This document shows positions 54,701 through 62,480 of a stretch of DNA of 64,000 nucleotides, piece after piece. The DNA is from Chryseobacterium camelliae. Lineage in GTDB: Bacteria; Bacteroidota; Bacteroidia; Flavobacteriales; Weeksellaceae. The stretch covers positions 4,030,001-4,094,000 of the forward strand of contig NZ_CP022986.1 in NCBI RefSeq assembly GCF_002770595.1, given 5' to 3'. Under the pieces are notes generated by a model. The model saw only the letters and a program-made list of their open reading frames with translations. It made no database searches and had not been told where the DNA came from. The number at the start of each line of letters is the position of its first letter. Position 1 is the first letter of the stretch. A program made the translations under genes and the position numbers.

Positions 54701-55908
54701 TGAATTATACCGGCCAGATGGTAGACCTGCCCAATGCAGCCAACACATTTGCTTTTTACCTGACGCAGCAGGATGCACAGAACAATGCCAATCCTATTGC
54801 CAACCCGCAGAACTTTTCCGCACAGCCGTTCCCGGCTCAGATATGGGTGAAAGTCCAGAATCTGCCCGGCTGTAACGACATTGCCAGTGTCAGCTTTGTA
54901 TTCGGGAATAAAGTTACCCTTCAGAATGCAGGGCCTTTCCAGCTGAATAATGTGTGTGATACAGGCAATGACGGGATTGAAACTGTGAATCTTAAACAGT
55001 TTGAAAGCCAGATGTATGCAGGATCCAATGCGACGTTTACGTATTATGCTTCACTGGCTGATCTTAATGCGGGCACTAATGCCATTGCCAATCCGGATAC
55101 CTATCCGTTTAATCAGAATACGGGACCTAACACGATTTATGTTAAAGTAAGTGTTCCGGGATTGTGTCCTGAAAAAGTACTGATCAACCTGTCGCTTAAA
55201 TCAACGCCTGTGTTTGATATTCCGGACCAGTACATCTGTCCGGACGGTTCCCTTACTTATACTCTGAGCGTGGAAAATTACATCATCACCGGCTATACCT
55301 GGACCAATCCTTCCGGTCAGATCGTTTCAACCACCGATACTTTGTCGGGAGTGAATGCAACAGGAACTTATACCGTTACGGTGACGGCATCTAACGGATG
55401 CTCACACACCGATACCTTTGCCCTGAAATATTATGATGTTCCGGTCATTGAAAAACTGGTCGCAGACGGCAATGCCTTTACCGTTTTTGCTACCGGATCA
55501 CAGCCGATCCTGTATTCCATAGACGGACTCACCTGGCAGACCGGGAATGTGTTTTATAACCTTCCTACCGGAATCACCACATTCTATGTGAAGTATGCGG
55601 AAGGGAAATGCATCATCAAACAGGATGGGGTTATCCTGGATATCAAAAATGCCATCACGCCTAATGGCGACGGGAAAAATGACCAGTGGATCGTTAAAAA
55701 CCTGCATGTTTTCGGAAGCAAAATGACGAATGTTAAAGTCTTCGACCGTTACCAGGCGCTGATCTTCGAGCAGAATACCAATACGCAGATCGTGTGGGAC
55801 GGCACCATACAGGGCAGGGCTATTCCTACGTCCAGCTACTGGTATGTGATCACATTGCCGGACGGAAGGACGTTTACGGGGTGGATTTTGGTAAAGAATA
55901 ATAATTAA
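51709..55908 (+). CDS. Large T9SS type B surface protein built of repeated Cys-Asp modules
   Basis: 1399 residues, signal peptide ending near LLYAQ. Residues about 60-260 form one globular domain (FKFCFYNQYYESLVVGSNGM, GIINSSGTEGVSPVSRNTG). From about 340 to 1180 a module of 85-100 residues is repeated around nine times. Each starts with a short Cys segment: ICDTNNDGTEPGYDL, ICDINADNKEPFDF, VCDISNNNSENIQL, ICDNNNDGTEIYNL, ICDEDFDLNETFQL, VCDENLDGSYEVNL, VCDTGNDGIETVNL and weaker ones. An Ig-like module and the type B tail (NAITPNGDGKNDQWIV to GWILVKNNN) end the protein. The DxNxDG pattern suggests calcium binding. A very strong terminator follows. Confidence 0.92.
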   Translation: MVKFLQFISVCIGGLLYAQSQVNVKVKDASGNESFNVTCTNTLDSNGCLPLHVEYPVLKETTGYQVSQETYNPALAFNQGTALNANYDDVFAKKLDLPFKFCFYNQYYESLVVGSNGMITFDLSQLGQINYPNVQGQNPNVNLPKNAVFGAYHDMVFSASDPSEIYYAVIGTAPYRKLIISFYEGRIAGCTDRSSSQIVLNETTNIIDVFIDQKPLPCPTRKFENALIGIINSSGTEGVSPVSRNTGNWQAAQEAWRFTPTGNVIQPQVTWTNAAGQTVATGIQATVCPAQNEVYTANVVFNSCGNSTLTLTDDFPVTFDATYPAAKNFTQDICGNAPVNISLNSFQQNLTSQNPANFNFSFYTTLQNAQNGQNPLPNNYTVSSNTVLYARIQNPSVPGCFRIAVLTLNFLTRNLLKNTVEICDTNNDGTEPGYDLAAIGGELFPPGTSGYTYYLSQADAQNNTNSVTTATITANTNLWVRLQDGSCTYILGPVHFQFRPGANINTPITYPYTICDINADNKEPFDFAVNIGPLISSQQGVTFSAYETYAAAIAGLAPVLATIKEGQYPVFIRVQTPNGCFAIAQVNMNVTFTKIQANEKNEYICFNGTDNISVNLNTLSAGMLISPASVPVTEFYADYTEAMAGTNPVSPNQTITTNGNFVTQTYYVRFEISDQCFTVRPININLVHPVAVQSSFTVCDISNNNSENIQLNQFSAAVIGTQNASAVFYLTQGDAQNGTNPVNAITLNGTQQVFVNVTSYNCSQVYPVTVGLVSTPAVSSPVTVTLSNICDNNNDGTEIYNLTLAQPQIYNGSNVTFTYYASYNATTQTFSGEITNPSQFPVQGNATVYVKVKFNNSECFSAAQLNIQMSYLPPVVLNNAVLNICDEDFDLNETFQLNTATPQLFIASQNTQPVSNMTITYYNTAADANAGSASAQIGSSVTTNVSTVTVWARFQSNTTGCYSIASIQLNTYFPPKAINSTVMVCDENLDGSYEVNLLNYTGQMVDLPNAANTFAFYLTQQDAQNNANPIANPQNFSAQPFPAQIWVKVQNLPGCNDIASVSFVFGNKVTLQNAGPFQLNNVCDTGNDGIETVNLKQFESQMYAGSNATFTYYASLADLNAGTNAIANPDTYPFNQNTGPNTIYVKVSVPGLCPEKVLINLSLKSTPVFDIPDQYICPDGSLTYTLSVENYIITGYTWTNPSGQIVSTTDTLSGVNATGTYTVTVTASNGCSHTDTFALKYYDVPVIEKLVADGNAFTVFATGSQPILYSIDGLTWQTGNVFYNLPTGITTFYVKYAEGKCIIKQDGVILDIKNAITPNGDGKNDQWIVKNLHVFGSKMTNVKVFDRYQALIFEQNTNTQIVWDGTIQGRAIPTSSYWYVITLPDGRTFTGWILVKNNN

Positions 55909-55924
55909 GGTGTGAGACCATATC

Positions 55925-55972
55925 AAACGTTTATCGCGCGGCAACGAAGTTGCCGCGCGATAAACGTTTTTA
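55925..55972 (+). terminator. Very strong GC-rich terminator
   Basis: A 21-bp perfect stem runs from 55925-55945 to 55949-55969. The core is CGCGCGGCAAC, the loop is GAA, and TTT follows. It is much longer and more GC-rich than other terminators in the window. Confidence 0.9.
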
Positions 55973-56169
55973 AGGTTTGGCAAAGCATCCTGTTTTGGGA
56001 AATAAGATTTTAAAATCAGCGTACTCTCGATTTAAATAGTAAGTCGGGCATATACAGAAATCATTCTGTTTCTGATTGTTTTTCCATTTTGAAGGAATTT
56101 TCAGGCTTTTGTTTGCTTGGTATTTTCTAATTTGAATATCTTTAAAACCTTGAATTTAAAATCACAGAC

Positions 56170-58170
56170 TTGAATACGACCATCACATTCCAGGAACAGA
56201 TCCGGCAGGGCATACCGGCAGAACTGCCCCAGCCGAAACCATATGATACCTCCATCAACCATGCCCCGAAACGGAAAGGAATTTTAGGTGAAGAGGAGAA
56301 AAAACTGGCTTTAAAAAATGCCTTAAGATATTTTGATCCTGTATTCCATGCTGAGCTGCTGCCTGAATTCAGGGCGGAGCTGGAACAGTACGGCAGGATT
56401 TATATGTACCGCTTCCGTCCGGACTATGAGATGAAGGCAAGGCCGGTTTCAGAATATCCGGGAAAATCCGGGCAGGCGAAAGCGATCATGCTGATGATCC
56501 AGAACAACCTGGATTATGCCGTTGCGCAGCACCCACATGAGCTGATTACCTATGGAGGAAACGGAGCCGTATTTTCCAACTGGGCCCAATACCTCCTGAC
56601 GATGAAGTACCTTTCGGAAATGAGCGATGAACAGACGCTTGTGATGTATTCAGGCCATCCGATGGGACTGTTCCCATCCCATAAAGATGCACCAAGAGTG
56701 GTGGTGACCAACGGAATGGTGATCCCGAATTATTCAAAGCCTGACGACTGGGAGAAATTCAATGCCTTAGGCGTATCGCAGTATGGGCAGATGACCGCAG
56801 GAAGCTATATGTACATCGGCCCGCAGGGCATTGTTCACGGGACGACGATTACCGTGCTGAATGCCTTCAGGAAAATTAAAAAAGAACCTAAAGGCGGACT
56901 GTTTGTAACGTCAGGATTAGGCGGAATGAGCGGTGCACAGCCTAAAGCGGGAACCATTGCCGGATGTGTGACGGTGTGTGCGGAAGTCAATCCTAAAATC
57001 ACTAAAATCCGTCATGACCAGAAATGGGTCAATGAAATCTATGATAACCTGGACGAATTGACACAAAGAGTCAGAAAAGCACAGCAGCAGAAAGAAACTG
57101 TTTCCCTGGCGTATTTAGGGAATATTGTTGAGGTGTGGGAAAAATTCGACCAGGAAGATTTACGCATCGATATCGGTTCAGACCAGACCTCGCTTCATAA
57201 CCCTTGGGCAGGCGGATATTATCCTGCGGGCCAGAGTTTTGAAGAATCCAATGCAATGATGGCTGAAAATCCAGAGCTGTTTAAGGAAAAAGTTCAGGAA
57301 AGCCTGAGAAGGCATGCCGAAACTATTAATAAACACACGGCAAAAGGAACCTACTTTTTCGATTATGGGAATGCCTTCCTGCTGGAAGCATCTAGGGCAG
57401 GGGCAGATGTTATGGCAGAGCATCCTTCGCTTGGCCGGGAATTCAGGTATCCGAGTTATGTACAGGACATTATGGGGCCGATGTGCTTCGATTATGGTTT
57501 CGGGCCGTTCCGTTGGGTATGTGCAAGCGGAAAGCCGGAAGACTTGCAGAAAACCGATGAAATCGCCTGCCGTGTGCTGGAAGAAATTCAGCAGCATTCT
57601 CCTGAAGAGATCCAGCAGCAGATGAAAGACAACATCCAGTGGATCAAAGGGGCGCAGGAAAACAACCTCGTTGTAGGTTCCCAGGCGAGAATCCTGTATG
57701 CCGATGCGGAAGGAAGGATGAAAATTGCGGAAGCATTCAATAATGCGATCAGAAACGGGGAAATCGGACCGGTAGTTTTAGGGCGTGACCATCATGATGT
57801 TTCCGGAACGGATTCTCCTTACAGGGAAACCTCCAATATTTATGATGGGTCAAGGTTTACCGCCGATATGGCGATCCATAATGTAATCGGCGACAGTTTC
57901 CGTGGTGCCACCTGGGTGTCCATCCATAATGGCGGCGGTGTAGGCTGGGGCGAAGTGATCAACGGAGGTTTCGGGATGCTGCTGGACGGCAGCGATGATG
58001 CGGACCGCAGACTGAAATCCATGCTGTTCTGGGATGTCAACAACGGAATTTCCAGAAGGAGCTGGGCCAGGAATGAAGGCGCCATATTCGCGATTAAAAG
58101 AGCTATGGAAGCTGAGCCCAACTTAAAAGTGACGCTTCCGAATTTCGTGGATGAAAACCTCCTGTCATAA
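56170..58170 (+). CDS. hutU: Urocanate hydratase
   Basis: 666 residues from a TTG at 56170. No ATG occurs before conserved sequence (FQEQIRQGIPAELPQPKPYD), so the rare start is accepted. HutU uses bound NAD+ to hydrate urocanate in histidine breakdown. Seen: ITYGGNGAVFSNWAQYL, YSGHPMGLFPS, TSGLGGMSGAQPKA, IGSDQTSLHNPWAGGYYPAG, and GPMCFDYGFGPFRWVC near the NAD-contacting cysteine. It is longer than the 550-residue E. coli-type enzyme, as expected for the Bacteroidota form. The other hut genes are absent from the window. Its end overlaps the start of the peroxidase gene. Confidence 0.96.
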   Translation: MNTTITFQEQIRQGIPAELPQPKPYDTSINHAPKRKGILGEEEKKLALKNALRYFDPVFHAELLPEFRAELEQYGRIYMYRFRPDYEMKARPVSEYPGKSGQAKAIMLMIQNNLDYAVAQHPHELITYGGNGAVFSNWAQYLLTMKYLSEMSDEQTLVMYSGHPMGLFPSHKDAPRVVVTNGMVIPNYSKPDDWEKFNALGVSQYGQMTAGSYMYIGPQGIVHGTTITVLNAFRKIKKEPKGGLFVTSGLGGMSGAQPKAGTIAGCVTVCAEVNPKITKIRHDQKWVNEIYDNLDELTQRVRKAQQQKETVSLAYLGNIVEVWEKFDQEDLRIDIGSDQTSLHNPWAGGYYPAGQSFEESNAMMAENPELFKEKVQESLRRHAETINKHTAKGTYFFDYGNAFLLEASRAGADVMAEHPSLGREFRYPSYVQDIMGPMCFDYGFGPFRWVCASGKPEDLQKTDEIACRVLEEIQQHSPEEIQQQMKDNIQWIKGAQENNLVVGSQARILYADAEGRMKIAEAFNNAIRNGEIGPVVLGRDHHDVSGTDSPYRETSNIYDGSRFTADMAIHNVIGDSFRGATWVSIHNGGGVGWGEVINGGFGMLLDGSDDADRRLKSMLFWDVNNGISRRSWARNEGAIFAIKRAMEAEPNLKVTLPNFVDENLLS

Positions 58171-59197
58171 ACAGGATTGTACTGCCGTGAATTCAAAACT
58201 GAAACCTGCGGGATTGCTGCTGCTGTTTGTGCTGATGGCTTTTTACAGCCTTCAGGATATTCCGCTCATTTATCCTTCCTATTTCCCTGTTTCGGCATAT
58301 GATTTCAAATCCCGTCCGTTAAAACGTGCGGTCATACAGCTGGGCAGGAAACTGTTTTACGATCCTGTGCTGTCGCGGAGCAATACCATTTCCTGCTCTT
58401 CCTGCCATCAGCAGGAACATGCTTTCTCCGATGCCGGCAACCGCCTGAGCAAAGGTGTTGAGGATGGAATAGGAGACCGTAATTCACCGGCGATTTTTAA
58501 TTTGGCCTGGCAAAAGACATTCATGTGGGACGGTTCGGTAGGAAATATCGACGTGCAGGCTTTGGCGCCTATTAACCATCCCAAAGAAATGGGGGAGGAC
58601 ATCAATGCAGTGGTCCGCAAGCTGAATGCCTCCAAAGCGTACAGGACACTGTTCTACAGGAGTTTCGGAGATAGCTTGGCTACTGCGGAACGCGCGATGA
58701 AAGCCCTTTCTCAGTTCCAGCTCACCATTGTGTCTGCTAATTCCAGATATGACCGCGTAAAGCAGGGAAAGGCAACATTCACAGGAAAAGAAATAAAGGG
58801 GTATGAACTGTTCCGCAAGAACTGCAACTCCTGCCATACCGAACCGCTGTTTTCAGGGTATGGTTTTGCCAATAACGGACTTCCGGTAAATCCGGACCTT
58901 AAAGATTACGGCAAATGGAACAAAACCATGGAACCGCAGGACCGGCTGATGTTCAAGATTCCCAGCCTGAGAAACCTGGCGTATACCTATCCGTATATGC
59001 ATAACGGCCGATTCGGGACATTGCATGAGGTTCTGGATCATTATGAAAAAGGAATCGTAAAAAGCCCTGGGTTAGCGAAGGAGCTTCAGCAGCCGATTGT
59101 ATTCAACGCAGAAGAAAAAGAAGCCCTGCTGACTTTTCTGGCCACACTGAATGATTCCACTCTGGTTTCAGACAGCAGTTTCCGGAAGCCTGAATAG
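58151..59197 (+). CDS. Dihaem cytochrome c peroxidase, MauG/CcpA family
   Basis: 348 residues from the ATG at 58151, inside hutU; a GTG at 58187 would give 336 residues and a cleaner N-terminal anchor (NSKLKPAGLLLLFVLMAF). Two haem c motifs are present: SCSSCHQQEHAFSD with CSSCH at 82-86, and NCNSCHTEP near 225-232. GDRNSPAIFNLAWQKTFMWDG, FKIPSLRNLAYTYPYMHNG and ALLTFLATLN complete the family pattern. Such enzymes reduce hydrogen peroxide in the periplasm or oxidise other partners. The 20-bp overlap implies transcription with hutU, an odd pairing. Confidence 0.9.
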   Translation: MKTSCHKQDCTAVNSKLKPAGLLLLFVLMAFYSLQDIPLIYPSYFPVSAYDFKSRPLKRAVIQLGRKLFYDPVLSRSNTISCSSCHQQEHAFSDAGNRLSKGVEDGIGDRNSPAIFNLAWQKTFMWDGSVGNIDVQALAPINHPKEMGEDINAVVRKLNASKAYRTLFYRSFGDSLATAERAMKALSQFQLTIVSANSRYDRVKQGKATFTGKEIKGYELFRKNCNSCHTEPLFSGYGFANNGLPVNPDLKDYGKWNKTMEPQDRLMFKIPSLRNLAYTYPYMHNGRFGTLHEVLDHYEKGIVKSPGLAKELQQPIVFNAEEKEALLTFLATLNDSTLVSDSSFRKPE

Positions 59198-59249
59198 TCA
59201 GTGTATGCTTATATTAGTTTTTACTTACTGAATCGGATTTGAATTGGAG

Positions 59250-59545
59250 ATCATTGGAACAAAACGAACTGCAATGGAAAAGCAGGCTCATAGAAGACGA
59301 TCATCTTTTGTTTATCAATCACCGGTTCTCGATGCATTTTTCTCCGTTTCACTACGAAAAACACCCGAACGGACGGTGCCGCAATTATTGTCAGATAATT
59401 GATTTTCCTTCTGTTCAAGTGCAAAACGCAGTGGAACGTATCGAGAACTTAGTGCGAATAGTATCCACCTTTTATTTGATAACCACCGGCCCCCGATACA
59501 TTTTCTTTTTGCCGCGCCAGTGGAAGGAAAACAAAATCAGCTGAA
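59250..59545. repeat. Inverted-repeat array A (eroded)
   Basis: One clear R unit (59325-59370, GTTCTCGATGC to CCGAAC) and one clear L unit (59413-59448, GTTCAAG to GTATCGAGAAC) are visible. Eroded units lie on each side: roughly 59255-59290, and CCCCGATACATTTTC from 59490. L and the reverse complement of R are versions of one element, GTTCGAG-N(18-28)-GTATCGAGAAC, placed in alternating orientation. A frame of 101 codons runs through the array but reflects only the repeat. The rest of the gap 59198-59663 holds nothing but the promoter at 59621. Confidence 0.75.
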
Positions 59546-59620
59546 GCTTTAAATCTATTCGACTTTAAAACTGAAGTTCAGACTCAGAGAATGATAAAAA
59601 AAAAGATGTCCATTTTTCGG

Positions 59621-59652
59621 TTGTAAAGCAGCTTACCATCTTTCTAATTTTG
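59621..59652 (+). promoter_or_regulatory. Promoter of the PEP-mutase-like/ada operon
   Basis: TTG at 59621-59623 and TAATTTTG at 59645-59652 are 21 bases apart. Transcription near 59657 leaves a leader of only about seven bases before the ATG. No Ada box was recognised with certainty. Confidence 0.7.
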
Positions 59653-59663
59653 AAAAAAAAAAT

Positions 59664-60428
59664 ATGATCAGCTTTAAACAGTTACATTATGGTGAAGAAC
59701 CATTACTTTTGGGTAATGTATGGAATGTAGAAAGTGCAAAAGTATACGAAAAATTAGGATATAAGGCATTGGCAACATCAAGTTCGGCAGTGGCGCTTAG
59801 TTTGGGATATGAGGATGGAGAGCAAATGACCTTTGAAGAATATTTTTATATCATTAAGAGGATCAGGGCTTCTGTATCAATTCCTCTGTCGGTAGATCTG
59901 GAATCCGGATACGGATCTGAAAATGATACTGTGGTTTCCAATATCATGAAACTTATAGAAGCAGGAGTATCAGGAATTAATATTGAAGATACAAAGGTTA
60001 TTGATGGAACACGAAGGCTAACAGACAGAAATGTTTTGTACGAAAAACTGAACGATATTTTTATCAGACTGGGAGAAGACAGGCATCGGGTGTTTATCAA
60101 TATTCGTACAGACCCTTTTTTACTGAATATTGAAAACGCGTTGGAAGAAACTTTAGCAAGGATACCATTGTTTGAAGAACTTAAAGCGGATGGCATTTTT
60201 GTTCCGGGAATAACTTCTGAAAATGACATCCGAACGGTTACTGCATCTACTTCTCTTCCTGTGAATGTAATGAGTATGGCCGATCTGCCGGATTTTGATC
60301 AGCTTAAAGAACTAGGAGTGAAAAGGATTACTTCTGGTGCTTTTATGTACAAGCATATTTATAGAGAGATGGAAAAAGCGGGTCAGGCCATTACAGATGA
60401 GAAAAACTTTTCAAAACTTTTTATGTAA
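59664..60428 (+). CDS. Isocitrate lyase/PEP mutase superfamily protein
   Basis: 254 residues. The barrel pattern is clear: LLLGNVWNVESAKVYEKLGY, ALATSSSAVALSLGYEDG, VDLESGYG, GVSGINIEDTK and GIFVPGI. In PEP mutase and relatives the Mg-binding motif is usually DxDTGYG; here it is DLESGYG, with Glu in the second position. The KKCGH loop of true isocitrate lyase is absent. It is thus more like PEP phosphonomutase, oxaloacetate hydrolase or 2-methylisocitrate lyase relatives of unknown substrate. It is separated from ada by two bases and shares its promoter, so it may belong to the alkylation response. The operon is flanked by repeat arrays A and B. Confidence 0.85.
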   Translation: MISFKQLHYGEEPLLLGNVWNVESAKVYEKLGYKALATSSSAVALSLGYEDGEQMTFEEYFYIIKRIRASVSIPLSVDLESGYGSENDTVVSNIMKLIEAGVSGINIEDTKVIDGTRRLTDRNVLYEKLNDIFIRLGEDRHRVFINIRTDPFLLNIENALEETLARIPLFEELKADGIFVPGITSENDIRTVTASTSLPVNVMSMADLPDFDQLKELGVKRITSGAFMYKHIYREMEKAGQAITDEKNFSKLFM

Positions 60429-60430
60429 TC

Positions 60431-61474
60431 ATGAAGCTTACCGAAAAAATAATGTATGAGGCCTCTTATACCAAAGACGTTTCATTTGAAGGGATATTCT
60501 GGATGGGGGTAAAAACCACGGGAATATTCTGCAGACCGACTTGTACAGCACGAAAACCTAAATTTGAAAATGTAGAATTTTTTTTCAATACCAAAGAGGC
60601 AATGCTAAAGGGCTACCGTCCCTGTAAAGTATGCCAGCCTTTGGAAAACCTTGATGCAACACCGCAGTATATCAAAGAGTTGCTGAAAGAAATTTCAGAT
60701 GATCCAACGCTGAAGCTTAAAGATTATGATCTTGTACAAAGAGGCCTGGAACCGGCTACCGTCCGCAGGTGGTTTTTAAAACACCATGGAATCACGTTTC
60801 ATGCTTTCCAGAGGATGTCAAAACTCAATACGGCTTTCAAAAAGCTCCGTCAGGGAGAATCCGTTACAGAAGTAGCTTTTGATATGGGATATGACAGCCT
60901 GAGCGGTTTTAACGAGGGCTTTAAAAATATTTTTGGGGTATCCCCTAAAAATACTCACATGGAAAAGGTCATTGACCTTAAGAGAATAGAAACCATGCTG
61001 GGAACCATGATCGCCTGCGCCGATGAGCACGGAATCTGCCTTCTGGAGTTTTCAGACAGGAAAGCGCTTCCCACAGAGCTGAAGAGTATCGCAGAATATT
61101 TTAAGGCGAATATTATTCAGGGAGAAAATCCTCATTTTATTACTCTGGAAGAAGAACTGAAAGATTATTTCGAAGGAACAAGAACCCGGTTCTCCGTTCC
61201 GCTTTCTCCGGTAGGAACCGATTTCCAGAAAGAAGTGTGGAGGGTTCTGCAGGAAATTCCTTACGGAACAACAAGGACATACCAGGAACAGGCCGATATT
61301 CTGGGAAATCGCAAATCTGTACGGGCCGTAGCCAATGCCAACGGCCTGAATAAAATATCCATTATCATACCCTGCCACCGCGTAATCGGGAGTAACGGGC
61401 ATTTAACAGGCTATGGAGGAGGAATCTGGAGGAAACAAAAGCTGCTGGAACTGGAAAAGGCTATTTTATTTTAG
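60431..61474 (+). CDS. ada: Bifunctional DNA-alkylation repair protein/regulator Ada
   Basis: 347 residues, the full three-part Ada. The N-terminal zinc domain has Cys34, Cys38, Cys65 and Cys68 (TGIFCRPTCTARKP, GYRPCKVCQP); Cys34 would accept methyl groups from phosphotriesters. The AraC-type helix-turn-helix has VTEVAFDMGYDSLSGFNEGF. The C-terminal O6-methylguanine transferase has the acceptor cysteine in IIPCHRVIG near residue 314, with the Asn-hinge region RAVANANGLNK. Methylated Ada activates its own operon in E. coli; the same autoregulation is expected here. It lies two bases after the PEP-mutase-like gene. Confidence 0.95.
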   Translation: MKLTEKIMYEASYTKDVSFEGIFWMGVKTTGIFCRPTCTARKPKFENVEFFFNTKEAMLKGYRPCKVCQPLENLDATPQYIKELLKEISDDPTLKLKDYDLVQRGLEPATVRRWFLKHHGITFHAFQRMSKLNTAFKKLRQGESVTEVAFDMGYDSLSGFNEGFKNIFGVSPKNTHMEKVIDLKRIETMLGTMIACADEHGICLLEFSDRKALPTELKSIAEYFKANIIQGENPHFITLEEELKDYFEGTRTRFSVPLSPVGTDFQKEVWRVLQEIPYGTTRTYQEQADILGNRKSVRAVANANGLNKISIIIPCHRVIGSNGHLTGYGGGIWRKQKLLELEKAILF

Positions 61475-61544
61475 AAATATGTAAGTTAAAAATTTTAACT
61501 TTAAATAGATATTTTACTATCGCTGTTGATTGCCGTCTCCGTCA

Positions 61545-61975
61545 GTTCGAGTGCAGAACGAAGTGGAGCGTATCGAGAACTTTTTGCGGATTGTAACCAC
61601 CTTTTGTTTGATAATCAAGGGTTCTCGATACATTTTTTCTCCGCTTTGCTACGAAAAACACTCGAACGGATGGTGCCGCAGTGTTAGTCAAGGATTAATT
61701 TCTGCATTCGTCAGTTCGAGTGCGAAACGCAGTGGAGCGTATCGAGAACTTGTTGAAAATAATGACACTTTTGTCTGTTATTCACCGGTTCTCGATACAT
61801 TTTTCTCCGCTTTGCTGCGAAAAAAACTCGAACGGACGGTGCCGCAATGTTTGTCAGATAATTGCTTTTTTCGTCTCGTAGATTGCGAAACTCGGTGGAG
61901 CGTATCGAAAACTTGTTGCAAGTATAAACCTTCTTTTATTTGATAATCATTGGCTTTCAATACATATTTACACTG
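61545..61975. repeat. Inverted-repeat array B
   Basis: Units alternate in orientation with a period of 165-169 bp. L units: 61545-61580, 61714-61749 and a mutated one near 61879-61912. R units: 61621-61667, 61788-61833 and an eroded one near 61948-61975. L reads GTTCGAGTGC to GCGTATCGAGAAC; R reads GTTCTCGATACATTTT to ACTCGAAC. Spacers of 38-40 bases (TTGTT...CACCG type) and about 46 bases (GGTGCCGCA...CGTC type) are also conserved. The open frame 61530-61943 through it is not a gene. The remaining sequence from 61975 to 62080 holds only the palindrome at 62047. Confidence 0.85.
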
Positions 61976-62046
61976 TCACTGGTGTGGGCATCTTGTCCTT
62001 ACCATTTATGTGTTATTTGATATTAGATTTATTTCGTAGTAAGTAC

Positions 62047-62069
62047 GAGCTTGGAAGCTCGCTAGCGAG
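62047..62069. repeat. Double palindrome downstream of the GIY-YIG gene
   Basis: GAGCTT-GG-AAGCTC (62047-62060) runs into CTCGCTAGCGAG (62058-62069). It resembles GAGCCTAAGGCTCGCGC at 63617. It may end the GIY-YIG transcript or be another dispersed repeat. Confidence 0.5.
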
Positions 62070-62080
62070 GAGAGCATCAA

Positions 62081-62374
62081 TTATCTTTTAAAACTTTTTT
62101 TCGCCAGATTCGGTAAATCTTCAAACCGCCCTTCTATAAGCGCAGTCTTTTTAGCCTGTGACCATTTCTTAATTTTCTTTTCAAATACAATGGCCTGACT
62201 GATATCGGTAAAAGCACAATAGTAGACCAGTTGTACAGGCCTTCTTGTAGAGGTATAAGAGCCGAAGTATTTTCCGTCCTGGTGCTCATCAAACCGTTTA
62301 TAAACATTTTCTGTAACGCCTGTATAATAGGTATTATCTGAACAGAGCAGTATATAAACAAAGGAAGTTTGCAT
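62081..62374 (-). CDS. Small GIY-YIG nuclease-family protein
   Basis: 97 residues from the ATG at 62374 (a GTG one codon earlier is possible). The core is SFVYILLCSDNTYYTGVTEN, where VYI and YTG stand for GIY and YIG. YKRFDEHQDGKYFGSYTSTR supplies the catalytic Arg and Tyr region, and a helix with AIVFEKKIKKWSQAKK carries the metal-binding Glu. Single-domain proteins of this type (UPF0213/YhbQ-like) cut DNA weakly or have unknown roles, and are recalled as multi-copy in Bacteroidota. Here the gene lies between arrays B and C, about 105 bp from each. Confidence 0.87.
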   Translation of the reverse strand: MQTSFVYILLCSDNTYYTGVTENVYKRFDEHQDGKYFGSYTSTRRPVQLVYYCAFTDISQAIVFEKKIKKWSQAKKTALIEGRFEDLPNLAKKSFKR

Positions 62375-62480
62375 CACATAAAAATAGTGAATTTATTGAT
62401 GGGATTACACTATTATCATGTGTTTAAATACATTTATATATGCTTTAAACAATCATAATTAGAAAATTAATTTTCCTTCC

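Noticed and set aside
59239..59544. A 101-codon open frame on the plus strand
   Set aside because: It runs entirely through repeat array A; the peptide repeats motifs seen in frames across arrays B and C and has no family resemblance.
61530..61943. A 137-codon open frame on the plus strand
   Set aside because: It is read through array B units and depends on the repeat sequence, not on coding constraint.
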